Origin: an uncultured Merdimonas sp.
GTDB lineage: Bacteria > Bacillota > Clostridia > Lachnospirales > Lachnospiraceae
Reading direction: 5' to 3'
Assembly: GCA_944375725.1 (NCBI GenBank)
Contig: CALWAZ010000092.1
Span: 1-64,000 of the forward strand
DNA: 64,000 bases
Part shown: positions 24,985 through 34,084 of the stretch, piece by piece
Layout: the number at the start of each line of letters is the position of its first letter
Numbering within the stretch: the stretch's first letter is position 1
Notes under the pieces: model-generated
Database searches by the model: none
Seen by the model: only the letters and a program-made list of their open reading frames with translations
What the model was told of the DNA's origin: nothing
Program-made: the position numbers and the translations under genes

Positions 24985-26055
24985 CTATGCCTCCTTCGTC
25001 TTCCTGCGTTCAAAGAACTGCTTGATCCGCTCCTGAATATGCTGTCCTCCCGGGCTGGAGGTAAAGATCATGGTCGCAATCAGAATTACCGCATAGATCA
25101 GCATACGGTAATCATTCAGCGATCTCAGAAGCTCGGGCAGAAGCGTCAGCACTACAGCCGCTATGACGGAACCGCGGATATTTCCGATACCGCCCAGCAC
25201 AACGAATACCAGGATGGTAATGGACATATTGTAGCCGAAGTTCTTGGGCTGGGCCTGCAGAGTAGACAGGTTGTGCGCGTAGAGCACGCCCGCCGTACCG
25301 GCCAGAGCCGCGGACACAGAGAAAGCCAGCAGTTTGTATTTGGTTACATTGATTCCCACCGACTCGGCTGCAATCCGGTTGTCACGAATAGCCATAACGG
25401 CCCGGCCCGTACGGGAATTGATCAGATTGATCACAATAAACAGCGTAACCAGAATCAGAATAATTCCAATCAGGAAGGTGGAATCGTTGGGAGTGCCTGT
25501 GATTCCCTGCGGTCCTTTGATGATGACCTCGCCTCCTTCCTCCAGGCCAAGGGAAAGGGTATCCTTTGTAGAAATATGGAAGCCCTGGCTGTCACGTCCC
25601 AGATAGACCACATTTACCACATTCTTGATAATCTCGCCAAAGGCCAGCGTCACGATAGCCAGATAGTCACCCTTCAGCCGCAGTACCGGAACGCCAATCA
25701 GGATTCCAAACACTGCCGCGAATACTGTTCCAATCAGGATCGCAAGGAAAAAGCGGATGCCAGATACAGGGATCGCCGTCTCCATGCACTTGGAAAAAAT
25801 CGCGCTGGAAAAGGCTCCCACGCACATGAAGCCCGCGTGTCCCAGACTCAGCTCACCGGAGATACCTACTGTCAGGTTCAGGGAAACCGCCAGAATTACA
25901 TACATACACAGAGGTACCAGAAGTCCTTCCAGAAGACTGGAGACTACTCCGGCTCTCAGACAAATCTCTACTATAATATAAGCAGCTACCACCATTCCAT
26001 AGGTGATAAAATTGCTTCTTGTTGTCTTGCTCAAATTTCGTGTCTTCGTTTTCAT
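24985..26055 (-). CDS. livM: Branched-chain amino-acid ABC transporter permease
   Basis: About 356 residues, 8-10 membrane segments, with the LivM loop GDYLAIVTLAFGEII that contacts the ATPase and the GEISLGHAGFM-type motif (GELSLGHAGFMCVGAF). The ATG at 26055 is preferred; a GTG at 26064, directly abutting the livH stop, is an alternative. Works with LivH as the heterodimeric channel. Confidence 0.92.
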   Translation of the reverse strand: MKTKTRNLSKTTRSNFITYGMVVAAYIIVEICLRAGVVSSLLEGLLVPLCMYVILAVSLNLTVGISGELSLGHAGFMCVGAFSSAIFSKCMETAIPVSGIRFFLAILIGTVFAAVFGILIGVPVLRLKGDYLAIVTLAFGEIIKNVVNVVYLGRDSQGFHISTKDTLSLGLEEGGEVIIKGPQGITGTPNDSTFLIGIILILVTLFIVINLINSRTGRAVMAIRDNRIAAESVGINVTKYKLLAFSVSAALAGTAGVLYAHNLSTLQAQPKNFGYNMSITILVFVVLGGIGNIRGSVIAAVVLTLLPELLRSLNDYRMLIYAVILIATMIFTSSPGGQHIQERIKQFFERRKTKEA

Positions 26056-26064
26056 GCCATCCAC

Positions 26065-26949
26065 CTACACTTTCTCCTGAATCTGCTTGCCAAGAAGTCC
26101 GGTAGGCTTCACCAGCAGTACAATAATCAGAACAGCGAATACGATAGCGTCCGCCAGCTGGGAGGAAACATAAGCTTTTCCCAGAATCTCAATGACGCCA
26201 AGGAGAATGCCTCCGATAAACGCTCCCGGTATGGATCCGATACCGCCGAATACAGCCGCCACAAAAGCTTTGATGCCGGGCATGGAACCCGTATAAGGAG
26301 TCAGGGACGGGTAAGAGGAACAAAGCAGCACGCCCGCGATGGCTGCCAGAGCAGAACCGATGGCAAAGGTCATGGCAATCGTGGAGTTCACATTGACGCC
26401 CATCAGCTGCGCCGCGTCGCTGTCCTCGGACACAGCCAGCATGGCCCGTCCGGATTTTGAATATTTCATAAAGGTCATCAGTCCGATCATGATGATGATA
26501 CAGGCAATCACCGTCACAATGGTCTCACCGGAAATCACCAGGCTTCCGCCTGCCAGTGAGATCGGCTTTATCGTCACCACAGAGGTGAAGGATTTTGTAT
26601 TGGCTCCGTAAATGAGAAGAGCCACATTCTGCAGGAAATAGCTGACACCGATGGCCGTAATCAGAACCGCCAGCTTGGAAGCCTTTCTCAGGGGCTTGTA
26701 GGCAATTCTCTCAATCGCCATACCCAGCAGCGTGCAGGCCACTACCGAGATCAGGACGCCTACTACCGGCGGAAGCCCTGCTCCGCTGACTGTGGAAAAT
26801 ACCACGAAGGCTCCAATCATAATGACATCTCCATGCGCGAAGTTCAGCATCTTCGCAATACCGTATACCATGGTGTACCCCAGGGCGATAATCGCGTATA
26901 CACTTCCCAGGCTGATTCCGTTCACCAGGTAGGATATAAATCCTATCAT
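26065..26949 (-). CDS. livH: Branched-chain amino-acid ABC transporter permease
   Basis: 294 residues, about eight membrane segments. LivH hallmarks: NGISLGSVYAIIALGYTMVYG at the N-terminus, NFAHGDVIMIGAF, and the KAFVAAVFGGIGSIPGAFIGG loop. GAGG lies eight bases before the ATG at 26949. First gene of livHMGF, with its own promoter about 90 bases upstream, and separated from livJ by a terminator. Confidence 0.92.
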   Translation of the reverse strand: MIGFISYLVNGISLGSVYAIIALGYTMVYGIAKMLNFAHGDVIMIGAFVVFSTVSGAGLPPVVGVLISVVACTLLGMAIERIAYKPLRKASKLAVLITAIGVSYFLQNVALLIYGANTKSFTSVVTIKPISLAGGSLVISGETIVTVIACIIIMIGLMTFMKYSKSGRAMLAVSEDSDAAQLMGVNVNSTIAMTFAIGSALAAIAGVLLCSSYPSLTPYTGSMPGIKAFVAAVFGGIGSIPGAFIGGILLGVIEILGKAYVSSQLADAIVFAVLIIVLLVKPTGLLGKQIQEKV

Positions 26950-27036
26950 ACATAACACCTCTTTATCTTTTTAGTCCGTGCCGGCATATTCTGTCGAATA
27001 AGGGCTGCCGGCGCACAAAGCAACAATTTGCAGTAT

Positions 27037-27065
27037 ATTATATCACAGAACTAAAGCCTGCACAA
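27037..27065 (-). promoter_or_regulatory. Promoter of livHMGF
   Basis: Minus strand: -35 TTGTGC (27060-27065), 17-base spacer, perfect -10 TATAAT (27037-27042). The leader then contains an imperfect stem built from TGCCGGCA palindromes (26976-27013) before the livH ribosome site. Confidence 0.6.
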
Positions 27066-27142
27066 GTAAAATCAAGCCCGTGGGGCCGGGATTCACTGCT
27101 TTTCTTTTCACACAGGAAAATTTTTCTGCTGCTTTCCCGTCT

Positions 27143-27178
27143 ATAAAAACAGAGGGAGCCCATATGGGTTCCCTCTGT
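27143..27178 (-). terminator. Terminator after livJ
   Basis: Minus strand stem ACAGAGGGA-CCCATATGGG-TCCCTCTGT followed by TTTTTAT. It lies 25 bases after the livJ stop, so abundant livJ mRNA can be uncoupled from livHMGF, which has its own promoter. Confidence 0.85.
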
Positions 27179-27202
27179 CGGGTAGTCATTCATTTGCGGA
27201 TT

Positions 27203-28423
27203 TTACAGCTCTGTGTACTCTCCGTTTACAACCTGAACTACCAGCGGAGCCTTGCTGGGCTCACCGTCTGCGGTCCAGGTAATGCTCTTTCCGGTTACAC
27301 CGTCATAGGTTACGGAAGGCATAGCTCCTACCATAGCGTCACACAGGTCAGATACGCTCATATCCGGAGTAGCGCCTGCTGCTTCGATAGCAGCCTTTAC
27401 TACGTATACGGAATCGTAAGCGTCAGCAGCGAACTGGTTCGGAGTCTCACCGTAATCTGCCTCGTATTTGCTTACGAAGTTCTGTACCATCTCATCATCA
27501 GACTTTGCAACGAACGGAGCCAGGAAGGTCAGTCCCTCGGCCAGAGACACGTCAAAGTTCTCTACGCCCAGGATGCCGTCCATACCATCGCATCCGAAGA
27601 ATACCGGCTCATAACCCTGCTTATTGCACTCAGCAAGCACCAGGGATGCCTCTGTATAGTAGAAAGGCATGAACAGAAGATCTGCGCCTGCTTCCTTGGA
27701 CTTCTGAACCTGTACGGAGAAGTCTGTCTTGCTGTCAGCTGTGAAAGCCTCTACAGACACAATCTCGAAGGGCTGGTTTGCAGCCTCTGCGGCAAATGCC
27801 TCATAGATACCGGTGGAGTATACATCGGAGCTGTCATAAATTACAGCTACCTTTGTAGCCAGGCCATTCTCACCGATGTATTTTGCGGACTCTGTACCCT
27901 GTGTCGGGTCAGAGAAGCACATACGGTAAGCATTGTCATACTGTACGCACTCTACAGCAGTTCCGGACGGTGTAATCTGGAACATGTTGTCCTTGTGGGT
28001 CTCCTCAGAAACTGCGATACAGGGAGCGCTGGTAACAGTTCCTACCAGAACCTGCATGCCCCAGTCCTTCAGAGTATTGTATGCATTGATAGCCTTCTCG
28101 GAATCGCCCTCGTCATCCTGGAAGTTATACTCGATCTGATATCCGTTGATGCCGCCTGCGGCGTTGATCTCGTCAACTGCAATCTGAATACCGTTCTGTA
28201 CGGCTGTTCCGTAGATGGCTGTTCCTCCGGTAATCGGTCCGATACCGCCAATCTTGAACGCTGCCCCGCCGTTTCCTTCAGACTCGGTGTCTGCAGCTTC
28301 TGTCGTGGTGCTTTCCTCTGTGGTGGAGCTGTCTGTCGCCGCGCTGTCTTTGGAAGAGTTTCCGCATGCAGCGAGGGAAAGAGTCATCGCGCCGACCAGC
28401 AGTAAGCTTAATGCCTTTTTCAT
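27203..28423 (-). CDS. livJ: Branched-chain amino-acid binding lipoprotein
   Basis: 406 residues. Lipoprotein signal ending LSLAAC (Cys20), a Ser/Thr/Glu-rich linker (22-52), then a type I periplasmic-binding fold of the Leu/Ile/Val receptor family (KIGGIGPITGGTAIYGTAVQNGI at 57; DEINAAGGINGYQIE). It delivers amino acids to LivHMGF. GGAGG lies before the ATG. Confidence 0.92.
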   Translation of the reverse strand: MKKALSLLLVGAMTLSLAACGNSSKDSAATDSSTTEESTTTEAADTESEGNGGAAFKIGGIGPITGGTAIYGTAVQNGIQIAVDEINAAGGINGYQIEYNFQDDEGDSEKAINAYNTLKDWGMQVLVGTVTSAPCIAVSEETHKDNMFQITPSGTAVECVQYDNAYRMCFSDPTQGTESAKYIGENGLATKVAVIYDSSDVYSTGIYEAFAAEAANQPFEIVSVEAFTADSKTDFSVQVQKSKEAGADLLFMPFYYTEASLVLAECNKQGYEPVFFGCDGMDGILGVENFDVSLAEGLTFLAPFVAKSDDEMVQNFVSKYEADYGETPNQFAADAYDSVYVVKAAIEAAGATPDMSVSDLCDAMVGAMPSVTYDGVTGKSITWTADGEPSKAPLVVQVVNGEYTEL

Positions 28424-28471
28424 AATAGTTTCCTCCTTATCAAAAATTGATATATTTCTATATCGGTTCTT

Positions 28472-28501
28472 ATCTTACTCCCATAAAAATAATTTTGTCA
28501 A
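28472..28501 (-). promoter_or_regulatory. Promoter of livJ
   Basis: Minus strand: perfect -35 TTGACA (28496-28501), 18-base spacer, -10 TAAGAT (28472-28477), about 45 bases before the livJ start codon. Confidence 0.6.
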
Positions 28502-28575
28502 TTCTTTTTTGCAAAAAAATGCAGGGAAAGCGCTGGATTCTGTGAGAAAATGCATAAATCCGGGGCTTCCGGCGC

Positions 28576-30678
28576 TCATTTATGCGCGCGGGCCTCCAGG
28601 ACCGCCACGGTTCTGGGCTTCAGGCTGATTCTGTCCTGCCCGGTCCAGGGGATTCCCTCCGGATAAAACTCACCGGTCTCCCCCGCTCCGGTGCAGACGC
28701 AGAGCTGCCAGGAATATCCCTCCGGCAGCCCGGCCAGCCCAATCTGCGCTTCTTCCCACCAGGGATTTACCGCCAGGCATACCAGATCGTCCTGTCCCCT
28801 CTCTCCGTCATAGCCGGCATACAGCACGCCAAAGGCCTTCGTATCTGAGGTCAGATTCCCGTCCCAGGCATTTTCCTTATGACAGCTGATAGGCGGAAAA
28901 CCGCACATGGCTATAGGCAGTTCTCTGGTAACCGCCGGATGACGCTTCCGGAAAGCAATCATAAACCGGAAAAACTGAAATAATTCCTGGTTTTTCTGCA
29001 GAAGCTCCCAGTCCAGCCAGGAGATCTCATTGTCCTGGCAGTAGGCATTGTTGTTGCCATACTGGGTATTTCCAAACTCATCTCCAGCCAGAAACATAGG
29101 CGTCCCGCGGCTGCACATGAGCACCGCGCAGGCATTTTTCATCAGGCGCAGGCGGAGCCGGTTTACTTCCGGATCCTCCGTCTCCCCTTCCGCCCCGCAG
29201 TTCCAGCTGCGGTTGTCATCGGTGCCGTCGGTATTGTTCCAGCCGTTTGCCTCGTTGTGCTTCTGATTGTAGCTGTAGAGATCCCTTAAGGTAAAGCCAT
29301 CATGGCAGGTCAGAAAATTCACAGAGGAATTATATCCGCTGTAGCCGCTGCCGCTCTGTCCGTACAGGTCGTGGGAACCCGTAATCCGGCTGGCCGCCTC
29401 CGGCGCCAGCCAGTACTCTCCCTTCAGGAAGCTGCGCAGGGTATCCCTGTATTTTCCGTTCCATTCCGCCCAGCGCTTCCAGGCCGGAAAGCTTCCCACC
29501 TGGTAAAGGCCGCCCGCGTCCCAGGCCTCCGCGATCAGCTTTGTATTTCCCAGCAGCGGATCAAAGGCAAGTCGCTTCAGAAGCGGCGGATTGCTCATGG
29601 GGGAGCCGTCTTCATTGCGGCCCAGAATGCTGGCCAGATCAAAACGGAAGCCGTCCACCCGGTACTGGCTGACCCAGTAGCGCAGACATTCCACAATCAT
29701 TTCCTGAACCACCGGATGATTGCAGTTCAGCGTATTTCCGCAGCCGCTGAAATTATAATAGTAACCATCCGGCGTCAGCATATAATAGACCTGATTGTCA
29801 AAACCTTTAAAGGAGATAAAAGGACCATGCTCATTGCCTTCGGCAGTGTGGTTGAACACCACATCCAAAATCACCTCTATCCCATTCAGGTGCAGCTCCC
29901 GGATCAGTTCCTTCAGTTCCCGGCCTTCCCGGTTATATTCCTCCGCTGCCGTATAGCTGGTATTAGGCGCGAAAAAGCTTACGGTATTATAGCCCCAGTA
30001 ATCGAGAAGCTGGCGGCCGTCCACCTCTCTCTTCCCCATGGTCTCATCAAACTCAAAGATAGGCATCAGCTCTACCGCTGTGACTCCAAGCTCCTTCAGG
30101 TAAGGAATTTTTTCCTTCAGTCCAGCGAAGGTGCCCGGATGTTCCACACCGGAGGAAGCATGTTTCGTGAATCCCCTGACATGAAGCTCATAGATAATCA
30201 GATCACTCATTTCATAGAAGGGATCCGGAGCATCGCCCCAGTCAAAATTGTTCTTGACCACCCGGGCATGATACAGCCCATCCTTCTTCTGGCTCTCTCC
30301 CCAGACACTCTGTCCTGTCACTGCCCGGGCATAAGGATCCAGAAGCACATGCTTTTTGTCAAACAGCAGCCCTTTCTTCGGATCCCAGGGGCCGTCCAGC
30401 CGGTAGGCATACTCAAATTCCTCTATATCCAGCCCGAATACAATCATGGAATAGACCTGCCCGATCCGGTAATGATCCGGAAACCTTAGAACCGCATAGG
30501 GTTCCTCTTCCTTCCTGTGATATAAAAGAAGCTCACAGGAAGACGCTCCCTGTGAGTGCACGGTAAAGTTGACAGCCCCATCCAGGGCTGTCGCTCCATA
30601 TACTTCATAAAGGCCCGGCCGTACCAGAAAACCGGACACCACATCCAGCGGCTTTAACGCTTTATGCTCCTCTGTCAT
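28576..30678 (-). CDS. glgX: Glycogen-debranching enzyme (GH13 isoamylase/GlgX type)
   Basis: 700 residues. An N-terminal CBM48-like domain (25-125) then a GH13 barrel. Catalytic residues are visible: nucleophile Asp347 (DGFRFDLAS), acid/base Glu384 (IAEAWDAGG), and stabilising Asp460 (LTCHDGFTL), plus region I DVVFNHTAEG. The close match to GlgX/TreX indicates hydrolysis of alpha-1,6 branches in glycogen or limit dextrins. Its start codon shares one base with the stop of the NYN gene (TAATG), so the two are translationally coupled. The other glycogen genes are not in the window. Confidence 0.92.
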   Translation of the reverse strand: MTEEHKALKPLDVVSGFLVRPGLYEVYGATALDGAVNFTVHSQGASSCELLLYHRKEEEPYAVLRFPDHYRIGQVYSMIVFGLDIEEFEYAYRLDGPWDPKKGLLFDKKHVLLDPYARAVTGQSVWGESQKKDGLYHARVVKNNFDWGDAPDPFYEMSDLIIYELHVRGFTKHASSGVEHPGTFAGLKEKIPYLKELGVTAVELMPIFEFDETMGKREVDGRQLLDYWGYNTVSFFAPNTSYTAAEEYNREGRELKELIRELHLNGIEVILDVVFNHTAEGNEHGPFISFKGFDNQVYYMLTPDGYYYNFSGCGNTLNCNHPVVQEMIVECLRYWVSQYRVDGFRFDLASILGRNEDGSPMSNPPLLKRLAFDPLLGNTKLIAEAWDAGGLYQVGSFPAWKRWAEWNGKYRDTLRSFLKGEYWLAPEAASRITGSHDLYGQSGSGYSGYNSSVNFLTCHDGFTLRDLYSYNQKHNEANGWNNTDGTDDNRSWNCGAEGETEDPEVNRLRLRLMKNACAVLMCSRGTPMFLAGDEFGNTQYGNNNAYCQDNEISWLDWELLQKNQELFQFFRFMIAFRKRHPAVTRELPIAMCGFPPISCHKENAWDGNLTSDTKAFGVLYAGYDGERGQDDLVCLAVNPWWEEAQIGLAGLPEGYSWQLCVCTGAGETGEFYPEGIPWTGQDRISLKPRTVAVLEARAHK

Positions 30679-31667
30679 TATCTCTTCTCCTTAATGCTGA
30701 CCAGATTGCCGTTTACCGAAAGCTGGCGGATACTGCGCAGGAAGCTGGAAAGCCGGCTGTACCCGTAATCCTTGATGTCAAAGGAAGGATGCTTCTTATG
30801 AATCTCCTCATAGACCAGGGACAGATTTTCCACCTGCCCGCCGCTGTTCTTTATAAAGAGCAGAATCTCTTTCTCCAGCTTCTGACGGTCAATCTGTCCG
30901 CTTAAGCCCACCGCATAGGCCGAATCAATCCGGTATACATTCAGCCTCGGACAGGTATCCTGCAGCAGCACCACCAGCTTGGTATAGCCGTAGTTGCGGA
31001 CATCAAAATCCGTAAACTTATCATTGAGACGGCTTCCGATTTCACCAAGATACGTGATTTTCCCTTTATTTTCATTGTCATTGATGATGGAGATGACAGC
31101 CTCCTCAATCTGGGACAGCGGCGTCACCGCGCTGCCATGCTCCTCTTCTGCCGTCCTGCTTCCTTTCCGGCGGGTGTTTGCGGATACGCCGGTCTCCGAC
31201 GCGGTCTCCACATCGTTCACCTGTTTGTTGATCAGATTCAGATGGATGAACTTATTGCAGGCCTTGGTAAGAGCCATGGGCGTCTTGGATTCTCCCATTC
31301 CGATGACATACATGTTTTCCTCCCGCAGGCGCATGGCCAGACGGGTGAAGTCGCTGTCGCTGGTGACCAGACAAAAGCCGTCCACCTTGCCGGAATACAG
31401 GATGTCCATGGCATCAATGACCATGGCCATATCCGTAGCGTTTTTTCCGCTGGTATAGGCAAACTGCTGAACCGGCGTGATGGAATTTTCCAGCAGAATC
31501 TCCTCTTTCCAGCCGTTTGCCCTGTTGGACCAGTTCCCATAGATACGGCGGAAGGACGCGTACCCGTAATTTTCTATCTCATTAAAAATACTGGACGCGT
31601 ACTTCGCGCTGATATTGTCCGAATCTATCAGAACCGCAAATTGTTTTTTTTCTTCAATAATCTCCAT
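30678..31667 (-). CDS. NYN-domain putative RNase with two OST-HTH/LOTUS domains
   Basis: 329 residues. N-terminal LabA/DUF88-type NYN (PIN-like) nuclease domain (about 8-150) with acidic positions Asp15 and Asp17 (LIDSDN), Asp79 (ATDMAMVIDAMD) and Asp103/105 (VTSDSDF). After a polar linker, two OST-HTH (LOTUS) domains (about 184-250 and 258-325) that in other proteins bind RNA, particularly G-quadruplex RNA. Predicted to cleave or bind RNA in the cytoplasm. It sits between an MBL hydrolase gene (23-base gap) and glgX (1-base overlap). Confidence 0.82.
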   Translation of the reverse strand: MEIIEEKKQFAVLIDSDNISAKYASSIFNEIENYGYASFRRIYGNWSNRANGWKEEILLENSITPVQQFAYTSGKNATDMAMVIDAMDILYSGKVDGFCLVTSDSDFTRLAMRLREENMYVIGMGESKTPMALTKACNKFIHLNLINKQVNDVETASETGVSANTRRKGSRTAEEEHGSAVTPLSQIEEAVISIINDNENKGKITYLGEIGSRLNDKFTDFDVRNYGYTKLVVLLQDTCPRLNVYRIDSAYAVGLSGQIDRQKLEKEILLFIKNSGGQVENLSLVYEEIHKKHPSFDIKDYGYSRLSSFLRSIRQLSVNGNLVSIKEKR

Positions 31668-31690
31668 TTACACCCCTCGTTTCTCTATTC

Positions 31691-32668
31691 TCACGAACCG
31701 GATGGCTCCCCTGCCTTCCAGGTCTCGCTGGGCGGTACATTGAAGGTAATGCTGCTTCCGTCAGAGACAGCCGTGATGGTTCCTTCCTCATCTGTGCGGA
31801 ACACCTGGACCCCCATTTCCCGGAGGCGGTTCAGCACCTCCGCGTGCGGATGGCCGTAGCTGTTTCCCTCTCCGCAGCTAATCACCACATAGTCAGGATT
31901 CACCCGCTCCAGAAAGGCCTCCGTATTGGCCGTTCTGCTGCCATGGTGAGCCGCCTTGAATACATCCGCGGACAAATCGATTCCGCTGTTCAGCATATCT
32001 GTTTCCGATTCTTCTTCCGCGTCCCCGGTAAAGAGAAACCGGTTCTCTCCATGCTCCAGCAGAATTCCCACAGAATAATCATTTGCGTTATCCCCGTAAT
32101 CCCTGCACGGAGCCACAATCGTAAAGGCCGCTTCTCCCAGCTCATAGACTGTCCCCACCTGAGGCAGCGTAAGCTCCAGCCCCTTTTGATTCATCACATC
32201 GATGACTTCCTCATAGGTCTGGGTATCCTTCTCATAATCCGGCATAATTACCGTGCCGCAGTCAAAGGCCTCCATCACCACATCCAGGCCTCCGATATGA
32301 TCCGCGTCCGGATGTGTTCCGATTACATAATCCAGATCATCTATGCCCTGGTACTCCAGATAATCCCGGACATCATCGCCCCAGCTGTTATTGCCGGCGT
32401 CAATCAGCATCGCGTCATCGCCGCAGCGGATCAGCGTGGCGTCTCCCTGTCCCACATCCAGAAAATGTACCTCCAGTGTGGAACCATCCTGAAATACGCC
32501 GGAAGCGGCAGCAGATATGTCTTCCGCTGCCGCATTCTCTGTTCTGCCGGAGTCCGCGCTGTTCTCCGCCAGCTGTTCCTGCAGAGGGTAAACCGCTGCC
32601 AGGCACAGGGCCAGCACAGCCAGAAACAGCTTCTTTCCCCGGCTCTTTCTCCGTCTTCTTCGTGCCAT
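31691..32668 (-). CDS. ComEC-type metallo-beta-lactamase-fold hydrolase, membrane-anchored
   Basis: 325 residues. Arg/Lys-rich tail and one N-terminal membrane segment (12-27) anchor an extracellular MBL domain (from about 64): DVGQGDA (71-77) and the metal-binding THPDADHIGG (118-127), FTGDAEEESE and KAAHHGS. This is the same MBL module as the C-terminal domain of ComEC, here without the competence channel. It might act on nucleic acids or other phosphodiesters outside the cell. It follows fprA by 14 bases. Confidence 0.85.
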   Translation of the reverse strand: MARRRRRKSRGKKLFLAVLALCLAAVYPLQEQLAENSADSGRTENAAAEDISAAASGVFQDGSTLEVHFLDVGQGDATLIRCGDDAMLIDAGNNSWGDDVRDYLEYQGIDDLDYVIGTHPDADHIGGLDVVMEAFDCGTVIMPDYEKDTQTYEEVIDVMNQKGLELTLPQVGTVYELGEAAFTIVAPCRDYGDNANDYSVGILLEHGENRFLFTGDAEEESETDMLNSGIDLSADVFKAAHHGSRTANTEAFLERVNPDYVVISCGEGNSYGHPHAEVLNRLREMGVQVFRTDEEGTITAVSDGSSITFNVPPSETWKAGEPSGS

Positions 32669-32682
32669 GCTCCTGCGCCCTT

Positions 32683-33846
32683 TTACTGAGCCAGCAGCTC
32701 ATCTGCCAGCTGCTCCATGGCCTCACGGTTTTCCGGTTTCATGGTGGAACGGATTGTCACCATGGTATCGCATACCTGGATATTCTTCATTCCCTCCAGG
32801 TATCCCTTCATTACACGTCCCGCGGAAGGAGCCCAGGTTCCGTTTTCAATCAGGCCCACCTTACGGTTCTGGAATGCCTTGTATTTCAGATGAGTCAGGA
32901 AATCCTCCATGCAGAGGAACACACCGCCGTCATAGCTGGCTGCCGCAAGCACCAGTCTGTCATAACGGTAAGCCTCCGCGATGACAAGCGCCATGTCGTC
33001 ACGTGCCAAATCATAGACCTTCACCGGAACATCCGTCTTTGCGCGCAGAATTTCCGCCATCTCCTCCGCGGCTTTTTTGGTGTTGCCATGGATGGACGCG
33101 CAGGCGATCACAATGCCCGGCTCCTCCGGACGATAACTGCTCCAGGTATCATAAAGGCCGATATAATAGCCCAGATTCTCTTTCAGCACAGGACCATGCA
33201 GCGGGCAGATCGTGGCGATATCAAGACCAGCGGCCTTTTTCAGAAGAGCCTGCACCTGAGCGCCGTATTTTCCGACGATATTGATGAAATAACGTCTTGC
33301 CTCGTCAGCCCAGGCTTCCTCCGTATCCAGCGCTCCGAACTTTCCGAAGCCGTCCGCGGAAAACAGAATCTTCTCAGATACCTCATACTCCACCATAACC
33401 TCCGGCCAGTGCACCATCGGAGCCATTACAAAGGCCAGCGTATGGGAACCAAGGCTTAAGGTATCGCCTTCCTTTACTGTCACGCAGCGGTCTGTCAGAT
33501 CCAGATCAAAAAACTGGGGCAGAAACGCGAATACCTTTGAGTTGCTTACCAGCTTCATATCCGGATACTTTTCCGCTGCCTTCTGGATATTTCCCGCGTG
33601 ATCCGGCTCCAGATGGGAAATGACCAGATAATCCGGTGTCCGGCCGCCCAGAGCCTCCTCCAGGTTGGCGAACCAGGCCTCTCCCGCTCTCGGATCCACC
33701 GTATCCATCACTGCCACCTTCTCATCCATAATCAGATAAGAATTGTAGGAAACGCCGTTCGGAACCACATACTGGCTCTCAAACAGATCGATGGTTTTAT
33801 CGTCTGTACCTATATAATAGACGGAATCTGTTACTTTGCTATACAT
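32683..33846 (-). CDS. fprA: FprA-type A-type flavoprotein (flavo-diiron O2/NO reductase)
   Basis: 387 residues. An MBL-like diiron domain with the ligand set HLEPDH (His78, Glu80, Asp82, His83) and later HW and HGP positions, then a C-terminal flavodoxin domain (about 245-385; ASIHGNTKKAAEEMAE binds FMN). In anaerobes these reduce O2 to water or NO to N2O. No rubredoxin domain is fused and no rubredoxin gene is adjacent. AGGAGG precedes the ATG. First gene of the fprA-MBL-NYN-glgX operon. Confidence 0.92.
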   Translation of the reverse strand: MYSKVTDSVYYIGTDDKTIDLFESQYVVPNGVSYNSYLIMDEKVAVMDTVDPRAGEAWFANLEEALGGRTPDYLVISHLEPDHAGNIQKAAEKYPDMKLVSNSKVFAFLPQFFDLDLTDRCVTVKEGDTLSLGSHTLAFVMAPMVHWPEVMVEYEVSEKILFSADGFGKFGALDTEEAWADEARRYFINIVGKYGAQVQALLKKAAGLDIATICPLHGPVLKENLGYYIGLYDTWSSYRPEEPGIVIACASIHGNTKKAAEEMAEILRAKTDVPVKVYDLARDDMALVIAEAYRYDRLVLAAASYDGGVFLCMEDFLTHLKYKAFQNRKVGLIENGTWAPSAGRVMKGYLEGMKNIQVCDTMVTIRSTMKPENREAMEQLADELLAQ

Positions 33847-33878
33847 GTATCTTTTCCCTCCTGTATCGTATACTCTCC

Positions 33879-33911
33879 GGCTCCGGCCGTCAGTCTTTTT
33901 CTCCCGGAGCC
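33879..33911 (-). other. Stem-loop in the fprA leader
   Basis: Perfect 8-bp stem GGCTCCGG/CCGGAGCC (33879-33886, 33904-33911) with a 17-base loop, within the predicted fprA 5' UTR. No U-tract follows. Confidence 0.5.
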
Positions 33912-33928
33912 TTCCATTATCCTATAAA

Positions 33929-33957
33929 ATTGTACACAAGAATTTCTCCCATGGCAA
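33929..33957 (-). promoter_or_regulatory. Promoter of the fprA operon
   Basis: Minus strand: -35 TTGCCA (33952-33957), 17-base spacer, -10 TACAAT (33929-33934); each 5 of 6. It leaves a leader of about 75 bases before the fprA start. The remaining bases up to 34084 show nothing recognisable. Confidence 0.65.
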
Positions 33958-34084
33958 GCCTTCTTTTAAATACATGAGAAAGTTTTTGCACATATGGCTC
34001 CTATTCGCAGCCGATTCAGACATGGAAACAGAACGGCAAATAGAACCATATATAGATGGAGAACTGTGTAAACAGCAAAAAACT

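Noticed and set aside
24814..26460. 548-codon frame antisense to livG, livM and livH
   Set aside because: Runs across three intact liv genes; no start signal and low-complexity composition.
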